A stretch of 64,000 bases of DNA from Tritrichomonas musculus (GCA_039105265.1 JAPFFF010000044.1:1178001-1242000); one strand, 5' to 3'. Counted from the first letter of the stretch, positions 29,692 through 40,857 are shown. Made by a program: numbers and translations. Notes: a model not told the origin generated them from the sequence alone.

Positions 29692-32600
29692 ATGAGTCTT
29701 TCAGCAAGTTTAAAAAAATTTCGCGACCAACAAACGACCGAGACTCATATGCAGCAGGCCCTAGGGGCTAATCGATTCAATAAAAACAAAATTACCAAAA
29801 TTACTAGCAATTCCAATATTTCATATTCGAAACAAATTTTTTCCGATACACAAAATCAAATTGAACTTTATCACAGATTAAAGGGCGAAATAGAAATTTT
29901 ACAAAGCGAAATAGAACAATTAACTTCTGAAAAAAATAATCTCGAAAATCTAGTCCGCGAATCCACCGCATTTAATTTAATGAGCCAACTTAAAATGACC
30001 TTTAAACAAACGGCAGACGACTATGAATCAGAATCAGAAGTAGACGAACACTTATCTCGATTAAATGAAGAATTGGAATCCCGTAGAGCTTACAGAGAAT
30101 CTCTTGTTTCAATATTAAGCCCCCAACAGCTAAATTTATTACGGCAAGAAATTGACCTACAAATTGAAACAATTGACCAGCTAACCGACTATTGTAATAC
30201 GACGCAAGATGACATAAACGAAACTAAAGAAAAAGTGGAATCCATAAAATCAACATCAAATTTTTCTGACATTTTTGAACAGAAGAAAAACATCGATGAT
30301 TTACACCAACGCATCCACGTTGCTATAGAAGAACATAGATCATTAAAGGCACAAATGAAAGAGGCTATTTGTGACGAGCCAAAAATTGATCGTTCAATCA
30401 TCGATGGCTTGGATAAAAAGCTGAAAAAAGTTCAGAAAAAATTTGAGAACAAATCAAAAGAACTAGACTCACTTGAACAGCAGCAGCAAAACGAGATGAT
30501 GAGTTTTATTCAAAATGTAAACAAAGAAAAAGGTCAAAAAAGGTCAAAAGAAGTCAGTTCACCTAAAAATTTGCAAGACCAACTTTTTGAAGAGGAAGAA
30601 GATGACATTCAATCATTCGACCATTTATCCTCTCAAAATAGTGAAAACAAGAAAAGGTCAATTTATATCGGCTTTTTTAAGAATAAGATAAGTAAAAAGG
30701 CTTTGATGCCTTATTTGGTCCAATTTGGAGACGTTGAGAAATTCGAAGTCTGCCTGCAGAACGATAGACATAAAAATACTCAGAAATTTTACGCAGTGGC
30801 ACTTTTTAAGAAGCACCAGGCTGCAAAAAGTGCCATTCAAAAACTGAACAGAAAGAAATTGAAAGGTGAAAAATTATACGCTGATTGGTTCACCGACCAA
30901 ATAAACTTTGAAAGTGAAAGTGAACTGACCATTCAAGAATTTGACTCGAATGTGCTGATGAACTTTTCTGAGTCTTCTATAATTCCATCTACTCAAAAGA
31001 CAAGAAGCAACCTTCCTGAGATTCTGACATTCGAGTCTGACGCTTCTTCAATTTTCGCCTCTGACATTCAAAATTTCATCAACGCGCCACACAACAATAA
31101 CGTGAGCATCAGCAGCATTGACGTTAATAACAATAACAATAACAATGATACTGACAACAAGGAAAAGGAAACAAACTTCTTCTTCGAAAGCTCGTCTGAG
31201 GAGGAAGAGAAAGACGACATCAATAACTTGAAGTCAAACCAACTCTCTGAAAATTCATCGTCGAATTCGGCTCACGAAAATCAGCTTAAAAAAGAAGAGG
31301 AGGAAGTAAGAAAGGAGGAAGAAAACAAGCCAGAAGTTGAAAGCAAGAAGTCACTCAGCCAGCTCTCTGAAGGATCATCGTCATCCTCTGAAAACAAGGA
31401 CAAAAACGAACAAAAAAATTCCGAATTAAACGAATCAGACAAATCTAATAAATCAGAAAAATCACACAAATCAGACAGACATAGTGAATCTCATATACCA
31501 GACAAACCAAACGAATCAGATAAACTTAATGAATCACATAAATCAGACAAACATATCGAATCTCATATATCTGACAAACCAAACGAATCAGATAAACTTA
31601 ATGAATCACACAAATCAGACAGACATAGTGAATCTCATATATCAGACAAACCAAACGAATCAGACAAATCTAATAAATCAGAAAAATTACACAAACCAGA
31701 CAAACCAAACGAATCAGACAAACTTAGTGAATCACACAAATCAGACAAATCGCATAGATCTGAAAGAAGTGACTCAGAAAAAGTTATAAAAATGGACAAG
31801 TCGGCTGAAGTAAGTGACTCACTCAAAACTAAAGCGAAAGAGGTACCTTCGAGTAACATAAAAGACGAAGAAACTCAAACAAACGACAAAGAAGAAAACG
31901 TTACAAAATCAGCGCCCCACTCGTCTAGGCATTCCGAGCACTCCGACGCATCGAGCAAGTCAGACAGGCCAAGGAAGAAAGACCAGATTTCAGAAGAGCA
32001 AGCCAATAACACATCTTCATCCAAAGGCACCAAGAGGACCGACAAATCGGTACAAAAAGACAGCGATGCCATCGCCTCATCGACACCTTTATCGTCCTCA
32101 TCAAAGTCGCGAAGCAAGAAGAGGAGGCACCACAAGCACAACGACTACGACGACATCGAAAGCGACAAGTACAAACACATAGCAACGCAAAAAAGTGACC
32201 AGAAAGATAGCACACAACCGTCGACAACAGAAGACTCAACGTCAATCATGTCGTCGTCAGCCGTTGATATGCTGTACCAAATGAAACCAGAGCAAAATCA
32301 AGAAGAGAAGAATTTCCTCACTAATCAACATTCATCGCAAATTGAGAACGCGTCGTCATCAATGGCAAGCAGCAACGATGAGAAGCAATCACCACCAGCG
32401 ACCAAACAGACACACAAAAATCAACTGACTGACAAAATAAAGTCAACAATAAACGGCCTTCTTTTTGATGAGAAACCTAAAGAAAAAAAGGAGATTTCTG
32501 ATCGTTCAATCTCTTCAGCAAACGGAAAGAAAGATTCACCCGAGAAAAGTTTAAATAGCTCACCGAACTTGAATAGCTCTCCCAATTTGAATAGCACTCC

Positions 32601-35600
32601 TAACCGTAAAAAATCAATGGATTTGAATGAATCTTCTAATCATTCACATAAGTCAGCTAGAAGACTGAATAAGGAAAGAGATTACAGCTCCTCTTCACAT
32701 CGTTATTACTACTCGAGCGCAAAGGAGAGAGAAAGTGTAGAGTTGAAGATTGAGTCAGCATGCAATTTTGAATACACAATTCTCACCAATTCTAATAAAA
32801 GCTCAAGTAACACGGTTGAGTCAATGAAGATTGACATCGAGTACTCTTCTAATTACTCGCTAAACTCTGATGCTTGCAGTTCTTCAACGAGAGAGAAAAA
32901 AGTGAGCGCATTAGCTAAGAGACCAATGAGAAGGATCGTTAATCATCCTTTCTCCTCTTCTTCATCAAGAAGATCAGATAGGAGATTATTTAAGTCTGAC
33001 AGATCAGAGAGACAAGAGAAATCAGAAAAATCAGAAAAACCAGAGAGACACAATATATCAGACAGATCAGAAAGACACGATAAATCAGACAGATCAGAAA
33101 GACACGATAAATCAGACAGATCAGAGAGATATGATAAATCAGACAGATCAGAGAGACATGATAAATCAGACAGATCAGAAAGATATGATAAATCAGACAG
33201 ATCAGAGAGACACGATAAATCAGACAGATCCGAAAAGTCAGACAGGCCAGAGAAACTTGAAAATCCGCCAAAGTCAGATAAGCCAAATTCTCCAAGGCCA
33301 AAAATTCTTTCGACCTCATTAATGGCCAACAAACTCTTACCAAAACCAGCTAAATCAGAGTCAGATCACTCTGTGCAGATGGACAAGTCTGAGTCAGACA
33401 CTCCAAATCAGATCAGACCACTCGAGCTCGGCGAAAAGAGCGAATCGAACAAATCAGAGTCAGTCAAATCAATTCCAATTGACAACTCTGAATCAGGCAG
33501 CCAAGTGAAACCAAAGAAAGTTGGAGACGCAAAATCCCAGTCCGAGCACTCTGTGGAAATCGACGTATCCTTGTCTGATAAACCAGAGCAGAAAAATTCA
33601 GCCAGATCACGAAAATCTGCTTCAGAGCATTCAGTGCAAATAGACCGATCTGAGTCTGACACTCCAACTCAAGCAAATCAAAGCAAAGACATCAAACCTG
33701 CCAAGTCAGAGTCAGAACACTCCGTGCAAATTGATAAATCAGAGTCAGAAAAACAAGAGCAACCTAAGAAATCAGAGTCAGAGCACTCTGTACAGATGGA
33801 CAAATCGGAATCAGACAAGCAGAAACCACCCAAAAATTTGGAATCAGATAAACAAGAGCAACCCAAAAAATCAGAATCAGAGCACTCTGTACAGATGGAC
33901 AAATCGGAATCAGACAAGCAGAAACCACATAAGAAAACAGAATCGGAGAACTCTGTAGAAATCGACTTATCTTTGTCTGATAATTCAGAGCAGAAAAATT
34001 CAGTTAGATCACGAAAATCTGCTTCAGAGCATTCAGTGCAGATAGATAGATCTGAGTCTGACACTCCAACTCAAGCAAATCAAAGCAAAGACATCAAACC
34101 TGCCAAGTCAGAGTCAGAACACTCCGTGCAAATTGATAAATCAGAGTCAGAAAAACAAGAGCAACCTAAGAAATCAGAGTCAGAGCACTCTGTACAGATG
34201 GACAAATCGGAATCAGACAAGCAGAAACCACCCAAAAATTTGGAATCAGATAAACAAGAGCAACCCAAAAAATCAGAATCAGAGCACTCTGTACAGATGG
34301 ACAAATCGGAATCAGACAAGCAGAAACCACATAAGAAAACAGAATCGGAGAACTCTGTAGAAATCGACTTATCTTTGTCTGATAATTCAGAGCAGAAAAA
34401 TTCAGTTAGATCACGAAAATCTGCTTCAGAGCATTCAGTGCAGATAGATAGATCTGAGTCTGACACTCCAACTCAAGCAAAGCAAAGCAAAGACATCAAA
34501 CCTGCCAAGTCAGAATCAGAACACTCCGTGCAAATTGATAAATCAGAGTCAGAAAAACAAGAGCAACCTAAGAAATCAGAGTCAGAGCACTCTGTGCAAA
34601 TGGACAAATCAGAGTCAGACAAACAAGAACCACACAAAAAATCGGAATCAGATAAACAAGCGCAATCTAAGAAATCAGAGTCAGAGCACTCTGTGCAAAT
34701 GGACAAATCAGAATCAGACAAACAAGAGCAACCCAAAGAATCAGAAAAATCAGACAAACCAGAAAAACTTGACAATCCACCAACCTCTGATAAGCCCAAT
34801 TCTCCCAGGCAGAGAATTCTATCGACTTCATTGATAATCAACAAACTTTTGTCAAATCCAGCGACTCCACAGGCAGATGAAAAAGATGAACCAAACAAGT
34901 CAGAATCGGGCAAATCAGTTCCAATTGACAAGTCTGGATCCGACAAGCAGGCACAGACAAACGAGCCGAAAGAAACGGTTGAAGCTGACAAACTTGGATC
35001 GAGTGAATCTGGCCAAATAACATCAGAAAAGTCCAACGAGTCAGTTCCAATTGACCAATCAGAATCAGACGACACGATTGTGTTTGAATCAGAGTCCAAC
35101 AAAACAGAGCAGGCAAACAAGCCAAAGGAAGACCAAGCAAACGATGCTGCAAAGTCGGAGTCTGACAAATCCATTCAAATGGACAAATCAGAATCTGACA
35201 AGCCAGACCAAACAAACTCAGTTAAAAAGTCAGATTCTGACAACTCAGTTCAAATTGATAAGTCAGATTCAGACAACCAAGAGCAAGCAAACCTGGCTAA
35301 AAATGACAATAAAGTTAAATCAGAGTCTGAAAAGTCGGCCAAAGTGGACAAGAACGAATCTGACAGGCAGACGAACAATGGAAAGACTGAGCAAGAGGGG
35401 CAAATACAGACGAAGACAGACCAAAGCATCGATTTGAAGAAGCCAGAATCAGACAACTCTGTTCAAATCGATCAATCAGAATCAGACAAACCACAGCAGA
35501 AAGAAGAAAACAAATCTGACTCTATTGAATCAATTCCAGTGGACAAATCTGAATCAGAGAAGCACGAACAACCAAGTCAAGCAAAATCAGAGTCAGACAA

Positions 35601-38600
35601 ACAAGCAAAATCGGCTCAGCTCAAAGCAAATGAAAACTTAAAGTCAGATTCAGAACACTCAGTCCAAATTGACCATTCAGCTTCAGATAAGCCACAGCAA
35701 GATTCAAAGTCAAACCACAACAGCGCTCAAGAAGAGAAAAGACCAGACGAACAAGAACAAATGAAATCTGAATCAACTAAATCTATTCATGCAGATAAGT
35801 CTGAGTCAGCTAAATCTATTCATGCAGATAAGTCTGAGTCAGCTAAATCCATACAAATTGATAAGTCTGAGTCAGCTAAATCTATTCATGCAGATAAGTC
35901 TGAGTCAGGAAAAAATAAGTCATCGAGGAGCCACCGTTCTTCAGCATCTTCATCGCGACACAAGAAAGGGAAAGAAAGCCAAGAACCGAAGCAGATTCCT
36001 ATTGACAACGAGAATCTCTCATCTGTCTCAGAGTCGATGAAATCAGAGTCATCACATAAGTCCCACTCGTCGGCCACAAAGAAGCAGCCAGAAGAGCCTG
36101 CAAAAGCACAGCCAGACTCACCAAACGCATCCAATGCCATCATCACAAACGAAGGAGCGAATGGCAGCAACCTCCACAGCGATGTTCCCCAACAGTTCCT
36201 CAACCAAGACATTCTGAATCAGCTGAACAAAGAGAACAACGAGAAAATGACCATTTCAGAGTCGAATCAGCAATCTTTGGAGAAGAGGAACTTAAATCAT
36301 CCCTCCAGACCAGCCAACATTAGGAGGCAATCATCAGACAACACTTCTGTGTTGAATCTCTGCACCACTTCTGAAGACGAAGCACAAGGAAACAAGTCTT
36401 ACTCTGCTCACGTTAACTCAACGATAACTTCGTCTAGCTCTGAGTCAGCATTACTCTTTCAGTCAGAGAAAGCTAACGAATCCCACAAAGAAGATGAGCA
36501 AGAGAAGTCACATGAAGAAGACAAGCCTGATTCAAACAAGGATATAGAAATTGAGTCCTCGTCTTCAGAAAGCCAGCGAGAAGAAGACCTGCAGAAGGAC
36601 AACGGCGACACCGTGCTCATACTGAACCAGCCGCCTTCTAAACCCAGCAAATCAAGGAAAAACGATTCCGAAAAATCAATTACAATCGACATATCGGCAT
36701 CTGAGTTGCCACAGGACGAAGAAATTCAGTCAAAACAATTCAATGCACACAATATAGATGAACACATATCAATGCCGGATGTAGAATCAGAAAAAGAACA
36801 AAGCGAAAAAGAAAAAGTCAAAAGTCAAGGTGAAAGTGAGAAAGAGAAAGAAAACTCAGAAAAAGTCAAAAGTCAAAAAGAAAGTGAAAAAGAGAAAGAA
36901 AACTCAGAAAAAGTCAAAAGTCAGGTTGAAAGTGAGAAAGAGAAAGAAAACTCAGAAAAAGTCAAAAGTCAGGTTGAAAGTGAGAAAGAGAAAGAAAACT
37001 CAGAAAAAGTCAAAGGTCAAAATGATAATGAGAAAGAAAATCCTGAAAACTCAGAAAAAGTCAAAAGTCAAGGTGAAAGTGAGAAAGAGAAAGAAAACTC
37101 AGAAAAAGTTAAAAGTCAAAATGATAGTGAGAAAGAAAATCCTGAAAACTCAGAAAAAGTCAAAAGTCAAGGTGAAAGTGAGAAAGAGAAAGAAAACTCA
37201 GAAAAAGTTAAAAGTCAAAATGATAGTGAGAAAGAAAATCCTGAAAACTCAGAAAAAGTCAAAAGTCAGGTTGAAAGTGAAAAAGAGAAAGAAAGCTCAG
37301 AAAAAGTCCAAAATCAAGATGAGAATCAAAAATCTGAACCGGAAAAGCAAGAGCAAAATGATGACAAACAAAAGTCAAACGATGTGAAGGAGGACGAAAA
37401 GCCAGAGACAAAAGACAGCCAGATTTCTGATGAAAACAAAAAGGCAGAGAGCCAGGATGCGAGCAAAAGCGAGCCACAAAATCAAGATAAATCAGACTCC
37501 AACAAATCCGTGCAGATGGACAAGTCAGATTCAGTTGAGTCCATCAACATTGACTACTCAGACTCAGACCAAGAAAAGCAGAACGAGTCAAACAACACTG
37601 TTGAGATCGAGATACTCGATAACTCTGGATCAGGCAAGAACGAAGAAGAAGAGGAGAAGCAGCCTGAAGCAAATGTGTCAGAAAAAGAAAAAACAGAATC
37701 AGAGAAACCAAATCAAGAAAAGAAAATCCAGCCAGAAACATCAGAAGTTGTTGAATCCGGCAACCAAGAGCAACCAGGGAACATTGAAAAAGACAAGCAA
37801 GAGCAAGTCCAGCCAGAAGCATCCGAAACTGTTGAATCCGGCAAACAAGAGCAACAAGAGCAACCAGAGAACATTGAAAAAGACAAGCAAGAGCCAGTGC
37901 AACCAGAAACGTCTGAAACTGTTGAATCCGGCAACCAAGAGCAACAGGAGCAGCCAGATCAAACAGAGAAAATTGAAAAAGACAAGTCTGAGCCAACAGA
38001 GTCAGTTGAAGCTGAAAAGCTAGAGTCAGATAAAAGTGCAAAACAAGAAAAGTCAGATTCCAATCAATCTATTAAAATAGAAAAACCGGAGTCAGACAAA
38101 CCCGAGCCTCAAAACGAGCCCAAATCATTGGAAGCATCTTCAGAGAAAGGAGATAAGCTGGAGTCGATGAAATCCGACTCAACAATTTCACTCAACATTG
38201 ACAAGTCAGATTCAGAAGATATGAAGCCAGCAGCGACGATCGAACCAGCCAAGAAGAAGTCAGACTCAGAGCATTCAATCATCCTTGAGAGCTCTGACTC
38301 AGGAGATGCAAAGCCAATAGCGAAGGTAGAGCCATTTGCGAAAGACAATTCAACATCAGAAGCATCACTGCCCATTGACAATTCCCAACCAGGAGAGGCA
38401 AAGGCTACAGAGAAGGCTGAGCAAGTCCAGCAAAAGTCTGACTCTATGAACTCAATTGTAATCGACAGTTCGGAAAATGTGGAACAAATTAAGTCAGAAT
38501 TAACAGATTCTGACAAACAGAAGCAGCTAAGAAAAGAGGAGGAGGAAGAGGCAGGCGAGAAAGTCATGCCAAAGGAGACCGAGTCAAGCAACTCTATACA

Positions 38601-40857
38601 GGCAGAAATCTCGCCATCTGACAAACCTAGCCAATCCAAAGAAGAGGAAGAAAAAGGCGAAAAAATCGCACAGAAAGAAGAGGAAGAGTCAGACCATTCT
38701 AAACAGACAGAGAACACGACATCTGAAGAGAAAGTTGAACAAAACACAGACAACAAACCACTTGAATCAAACGAAGCAGAAAAAATTGATTCCGAAAAGC
38801 AAGAAGAAGAAAATCAACACGAAAGCCAAACAGAGCCAAAACAAGAGACACAGAAGCAAAATGATCAGCCACAAGAAGAAGAGCAACAAAAAGAGGATCA
38901 GCAACAAAATGAAGATCAACAACAACAGGAAGAAGAACAACAAAAAGAGAATCAGCAAACCAACGTGGATCAGCCAGAACCAGAGAAAGAACATCTTTTG
39001 AACGATAGCGAGATAAGGATTGCTCAGTCGACTTCAGAGTTCAATTCGCACGCTGAGTTGATTGACGTTGTGAACGGATCCGACTCATTCGAGTCTGTTT
39101 CGTTTGGCTCCAGCGACTACGAGGACGAGCCAGTGAAAGTTCCAGAGAAGAAGGAAGAGCCAGCGCCAGTCGTTGCACCGAAGGCAAACGAAGTTAGCTA
39201 TTCGAGTGATGACGAGTGGAACGACGACAAAATTTGGTCTGACGACGAACAGACGAGCAAGTCTGAGCTGACAGAAAACAGGATGCAAAGTGGCAGCAAC
39301 GTTGACCAGCAAAACAAGGAGAAAGAGCAGGATGTGAAAGAGGATGAAGAGACGAAAGAGTTGTTTGGAAACCGCGAGAAAGACTCGCTTGCAAACGTGA
39401 CAACATCTTTGTTTTCATCCTTGAGCAAAGACATGAAAAAAGAGGAAGAAAAAGACAGCAACAATGAGAAAAAGAACGACAATGAAGATGAAATATTTGA
39501 GGAAGAAGAGGAAGAACTTTCAACTCATGTCAAAAAAGATGAACAGAAAAGTGAGGAAAAGTCAGAAAACAGCGAAAAAACAGAAAAAGAAGGAGAACGA
39601 GAAATTGAAAACAAGGAAGAGGAATCTCACAGTGAAAAACAGAAGAACAAAGAAGAAGAAGAAACTAAAAGTGAGAAACAACAGAGTGAAGGACAACAAG
39701 ATAAATCACAAAGCAGTGATCAGCAAAGCAAAGAAAAAGAGACTTCAAATGTGATTCTAATTAGTAATGAAGAATCACAAGACGAGAGGCAAAAAAACAA
39801 TAATGAAGAAGAACAAAAGAGCGAAGAGAAAAAGCTCAGCAGCGAAAATGTGAATTCTCAAGGAAGCGAAAACGAAAAGCAAAACAGCGAAGAGAAACAG
39901 ATTAATATAGATGAGGAGAAACAAGAGCCCGTTCAAGTTGAAGAAGAAGAAGATCCACAAGAGGAAGATCAGAAGCCAGAACACAAAGAGCAAGAAGAAG
40001 AAAAACATGATGAAAAACAAGATGAACAAGAAAAGCATGATGAAAAACAAGATGAACAAGAAAAACATGATGAAAAACAAGATGAACAAGAAAAGCATGA
40101 TGAAAAACAAGATGAACAAGAAAAGCATGATGAAAAACAAGATGAACAAGAAAAGCATGATGAAAAACAAGATGAACAAGAAAAGCATGATGAAGAAGAG
40201 AAACATGATGATGAAGAAGAGAAACATGATGATGAAGAAGAGAAAAAAGATAAAGAAGAGAAACATGATGACGAAGAAGAAAAACAAGAAGAAAAACAAA
40301 AACAAGAAAAAAATGATGAAAAACAAGGAGAAGAGAAACATGAAAACAAGATTCCAGCGATTCAAAAGAAGAAGAACGAGCCAGGCAGCTACACTGGACA
40401 TGGATTAAAGCTTGTTTCAGGCCACCACGAATCTGTTTCATCATCCAAGAGCTTCAACTCAGAAATGCTAGGCATCTTCCACCACCCTGACATGATCACG
40501 CCGTCGAACAGCGCCTCTCCTCGCGGAAACATCAAGGGTTCAGCGTCAGAGGAGTGGAAGAAGTACATGGACCAGGTGCACAGCAAAATCAACCACAGCA
40601 AGTATCACACGGAGGCGTGGGTGAAGTATCCATCGAACTACCAAGCGTCCTTGAATCCGCAGCACAAGAAGGAAGGCCAACAAAAAGATGAAAAAGAACA
40701 GAAAAATGATGATCAACAAGATCATAATAATGAACAAAAGGAACAGAATATTGATGACGAACAGAATGAAATCAGCTTGCATGAAATAGCTTCAAATACA
40801 ACGCCCGCTTATGAGAGCGATAATGACAGTGACTCTGATCGATTGTTCGAAGATTAA
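29692..40857 (+). CDS. Giant RRM protein with extreme Ser/Glu/Lys/Asp low-complexity repeats
   Basis: A 3,721-residue protein in one uninterrupted frame of 11.2 kb. Residues about 45-290 are predicted coiled coil (heptad-like LKGEIEILQSEIEQL and similar). One RRM lies at about 322-402: SIYIGFFKNKISKKALMPYL as its first half, with KFYAVALF as an RNP1-like strand. Nearly all the rest is disordered, charged sequence in nested repeats: SDKPNESDKLNES, SDRSERHDK, SEHSVQMDKSESDK, VKSQGESEKEKENSEK, EKHDEKQDEQ. The C-terminal 180 residues become more ordinary (GHGLKLVSGHHESV, EEWKKYMDQVH), suggesting a conserved end. No signal peptide. The layout suggests a nuclear or RNP scaffold, possibly phosphorylated, since Ser beside Glu or Asp occurs hundreds of times and gives casein-kinase-2-like sites. 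I recognise no named family. Confidence 0.85.
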   Translation: MSLSASLKKFRDQQTTETHMQQALGANRFNKNKITKITSNSNISYSKQIFSDTQNQIELYHRLKGEIEILQSEIEQLTSEKNNLENLVRESTAFNLMSQLKMTFKQTADDYESESEVDEHLSRLNEELESRRAYRESLVSILSPQQLNLLRQEIDLQIETIDQLTDYCNTTQDDINETKEKVESIKSTSNFSDIFEQKKNIDDLHQRIHVAIEEHRSLKAQMKEAICDEPKIDRSIIDGLDKKLKKVQKKFENKSKELDSLEQQQQNEMMSFIQNVNKEKGQKRSKEVSSPKNLQDQLFEEEEDDIQSFDHLSSQNSENKKRSIYIGFFKNKISKKALMPYLVQFGDVEKFEVCLQNDRHKNTQKFYAVALFKKHQAAKSAIQKLNRKKLKGEKLYADWFTDQINFESESELTIQEFDSNVLMNFSESSIIPSTQKTRSNLPEILTFESDASSIFASDIQNFINAPHNNNVSISSIDVNNNNNNNDTDNKEKETNFFFESSSEEEEKDDINNLKSNQLSENSSSNSAHENQLKKEEEEVRKEEENKPEVESKKSLSQLSEGSSSSSENKDKNEQKNSELNESDKSNKSEKSHKSDRHSESHIPDKPNESDKLNESHKSDKHIESHISDKPNESDKLNESHKSDRHSESHISDKPNESDKSNKSEKLHKPDKPNESDKLSESHKSDKSHRSERSDSEKVIKMDKSAEVSDSLKTKAKEVPSSNIKDEETQTNDKEENVTKSAPHSSRHSEHSDASSKSDRPRKKDQISEEQANNTSSSKGTKRTDKSVQKDSDAIASSTPLSSSSKSRSKKRRHHKHNDYDDIESDKYKHIATQKSDQKDSTQPSTTEDSTSIMSSSAVDMLYQMKPEQNQEEKNFLTNQHSSQIENASSSMASSNDEKQSPPATKQTHKNQLTDKIKSTINGLLFDEKPKEKKEISDRSISSANGKKDSPEKSLNSSPNLNSSPNLNSTPNRKKSMDLNESSNHSHKSARRLNKERDYSSSSHRYYYSSAKERESVELKIESACNFEYTILTNSNKSSSNTVESMKIDIEYSSNYSLNSDACSSSTREKKVSALAKRPMRRIVNHPFSSSSSRRSDRRLFKSDRSERQEKSEKSEKPERHNISDRSERHDKSDRSERHDKSDRSERYDKSDRSERHDKSDRSERYDKSDRSERHDKSDRSEKSDRPEKLENPPKSDKPNSPRPKILSTSLMANKLLPKPAKSESDHSVQMDKSESDTPNQIRPLELGEKSESNKSESVKSIPIDNSESGSQVKPKKVGDAKSQSEHSVEIDVSLSDKPEQKNSARSRKSASEHSVQIDRSESDTPTQANQSKDIKPAKSESEHSVQIDKSESEKQEQPKKSESEHSVQMDKSESDKQKPPKNLESDKQEQPKKSESEHSVQMDKSESDKQKPHKKTESENSVEIDLSLSDNSEQKNSVRSRKSASEHSVQIDRSESDTPTQANQSKDIKPAKSESEHSVQIDKSESEKQEQPKKSESEHSVQMDKSESDKQKPPKNLESDKQEQPKKSESEHSVQMDKSESDKQKPHKKTESENSVEIDLSLSDNSEQKNSVRSRKSASEHSVQIDRSESDTPTQAKQSKDIKPAKSESEHSVQIDKSESEKQEQPKKSESEHSVQMDKSESDKQEPHKKSESDKQAQSKKSESEHSVQMDKSESDKQEQPKESEKSDKPEKLDNPPTSDKPNSPRQRILSTSLIINKLLSNPATPQADEKDEPNKSESGKSVPIDKSGSDKQAQTNEPKETVEADKLGSSESGQITSEKSNESVPIDQSESDDTIVFESESNKTEQANKPKEDQANDAAKSESDKSIQMDKSESDKPDQTNSVKKSDSDNSVQIDKSDSDNQEQANLAKNDNKVKSESEKSAKVDKNESDRQTNNGKTEQEGQIQTKTDQSIDLKKPESDNSVQIDQSESDKPQQKEENKSDSIESIPVDKSESEKHEQPSQAKSESDKQAKSAQLKANENLKSDSEHSVQIDHSASDKPQQDSKSNHNSAQEEKRPDEQEQMKSESTKSIHADKSESAKSIHADKSESAKSIQIDKSESAKSIHADKSESGKNKSSRSHRSSASSSRHKKGKESQEPKQIPIDNENLSSVSESMKSESSHKSHSSATKKQPEEPAKAQPDSPNASNAIITNEGANGSNLHSDVPQQFLNQDILNQLNKENNEKMTISESNQQSLEKRNLNHPSRPANIRRQSSDNTSVLNLCTTSEDEAQGNKSYSAHVNSTITSSSSESALLFQSEKANESHKEDEQEKSHEEDKPDSNKDIEIESSSSESQREEDLQKDNGDTVLILNQPPSKPSKSRKNDSEKSITIDISASELPQDEEIQSKQFNAHNIDEHISMPDVESEKEQSEKEKVKSQGESEKEKENSEKVKSQKESEKEKENSEKVKSQVESEKEKENSEKVKSQVESEKEKENSEKVKGQNDNEKENPENSEKVKSQGESEKEKENSEKVKSQNDSEKENPENSEKVKSQGESEKEKENSEKVKSQNDSEKENPENSEKVKSQVESEKEKESSEKVQNQDENQKSEPEKQEQNDDKQKSNDVKEDEKPETKDSQISDENKKAESQDASKSEPQNQDKSDSNKSVQMDKSDSVESINIDYSDSDQEKQNESNNTVEIEILDNSGSGKNEEEEEKQPEANVSEKEKTESEKPNQEKKIQPETSEVVESGNQEQPGNIEKDKQEQVQPEASETVESGKQEQQEQPENIEKDKQEPVQPETSETVESGNQEQQEQPDQTEKIEKDKSEPTESVEAEKLESDKSAKQEKSDSNQSIKIEKPESDKPEPQNEPKSLEASSEKGDKLESMKSDSTISLNIDKSDSEDMKPAATIEPAKKKSDSEHSIILESSDSGDAKPIAKVEPFAKDNSTSEASLPIDNSQPGEAKATEKAEQVQQKSDSMNSIVIDSSENVEQIKSELTDSDKQKQLRKEEEEEAGEKVMPKETESSNSIQAEISPSDKPSQSKEEEEKGEKIAQKEEEESDHSKQTENTTSEEKVEQNTDNKPLESNEAEKIDSEKQEEENQHESQTEPKQETQKQNDQPQEEEQQKEDQQQNEDQQQQEEEQQKENQQTNVDQPEPEKEHLLNDSEIRIAQSTSEFNSHAELIDVVNGSDSFESVSFGSSDYEDEPVKVPEKKEEPAPVVAPKANEVSYSSDDEWNDDKIWSDDEQTSKSELTENRMQSGSNVDQQNKEKEQDVKEDEETKELFGNREKDSLANVTTSLFSSLSKDMKKEEEKDSNNEKKNDNEDEIFEEEEEELSTHVKKDEQKSEEKSENSEKTEKEGEREIENKEEESHSEKQKNKEEEETKSEKQQSEGQQDKSQSSDQQSKEKETSNVILISNEESQDERQKNNNEEEQKSEEKKLSSENVNSQGSENEKQNSEEKQINIDEEKQEPVQVEEEEDPQEEDQKPEHKEQEEEKHDEKQDEQEKHDEKQDEQEKHDEKQDEQEKHDEKQDEQEKHDEKQDEQEKHDEKQDEQEKHDEEEKHDDEEEKHDDEEEKKDKEEKHDDEEEKQEEKQKQEKNDEKQGEEKHENKIPAIQKKKNEPGSYTGHGLKLVSGHHESVSSSKSFNSEMLGIFHHPDMITPSNSASPRGNIKGSASEEWKKYMDQVHSKINHSKYHTEAWVKYPSNYQASLNPQHKKEGQQKDEKEQKNDDQQDHNNEQKEQNIDDEQNEISLHEIASNTTPAYESDNDSDSDRLFED
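33007..33240 (+). repeat. 27-bp-type repeats coding SDRSERHDK units
   Basis: About eight units alternate SDRSERHDK and SDRSERYDK. They lie within the giant RRM protein and keep frame. Confidence 0.75.
33616..34610 (+). repeat. 402-bp tandem repeat, two full units and part of a third
   Basis: The anchor TCTGCTTCAGAGCATTCAGT starts at 33616, 34018 and 34420, exactly 402 bases (134 codons) apart. The first two units are almost identical over their whole length; the third continues for about 190 bases and then diverges. This points to a very recent duplication inside the giant gene. Confidence 0.88.
36814..37310 (+). repeat. 48/51-bp repeats coding VKSQ...SEKEKENSEK units
   Basis: About ten units of 16 or 17 residues alternate between two subtypes: VKSQGESEKEKENSEK and VKSQNDSEKENPENSEK. 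The alternation itself is repeated, giving a two-level array. Confidence 0.75.
40000..40195 (+). repeat. 30-bp tandem repeat coding EKHDEKQDEQ units
   Basis: Six to seven units, almost identical at the DNA level (AAGCATGATGAAAAACAAGA type), followed by related KHDDEEE units. Confidence 0.85.

Noticed and set aside
33007-40195. CRISPR-like array
   Set aside because: The repeats are contiguous, in frame and coding, without unique spacers.
30189-40782. Many long antisense and shifted frames in the giant RRM gene
   Set aside because: Codon repetition of Ser, Glu and Lys leaves other frames open; none has independent support.
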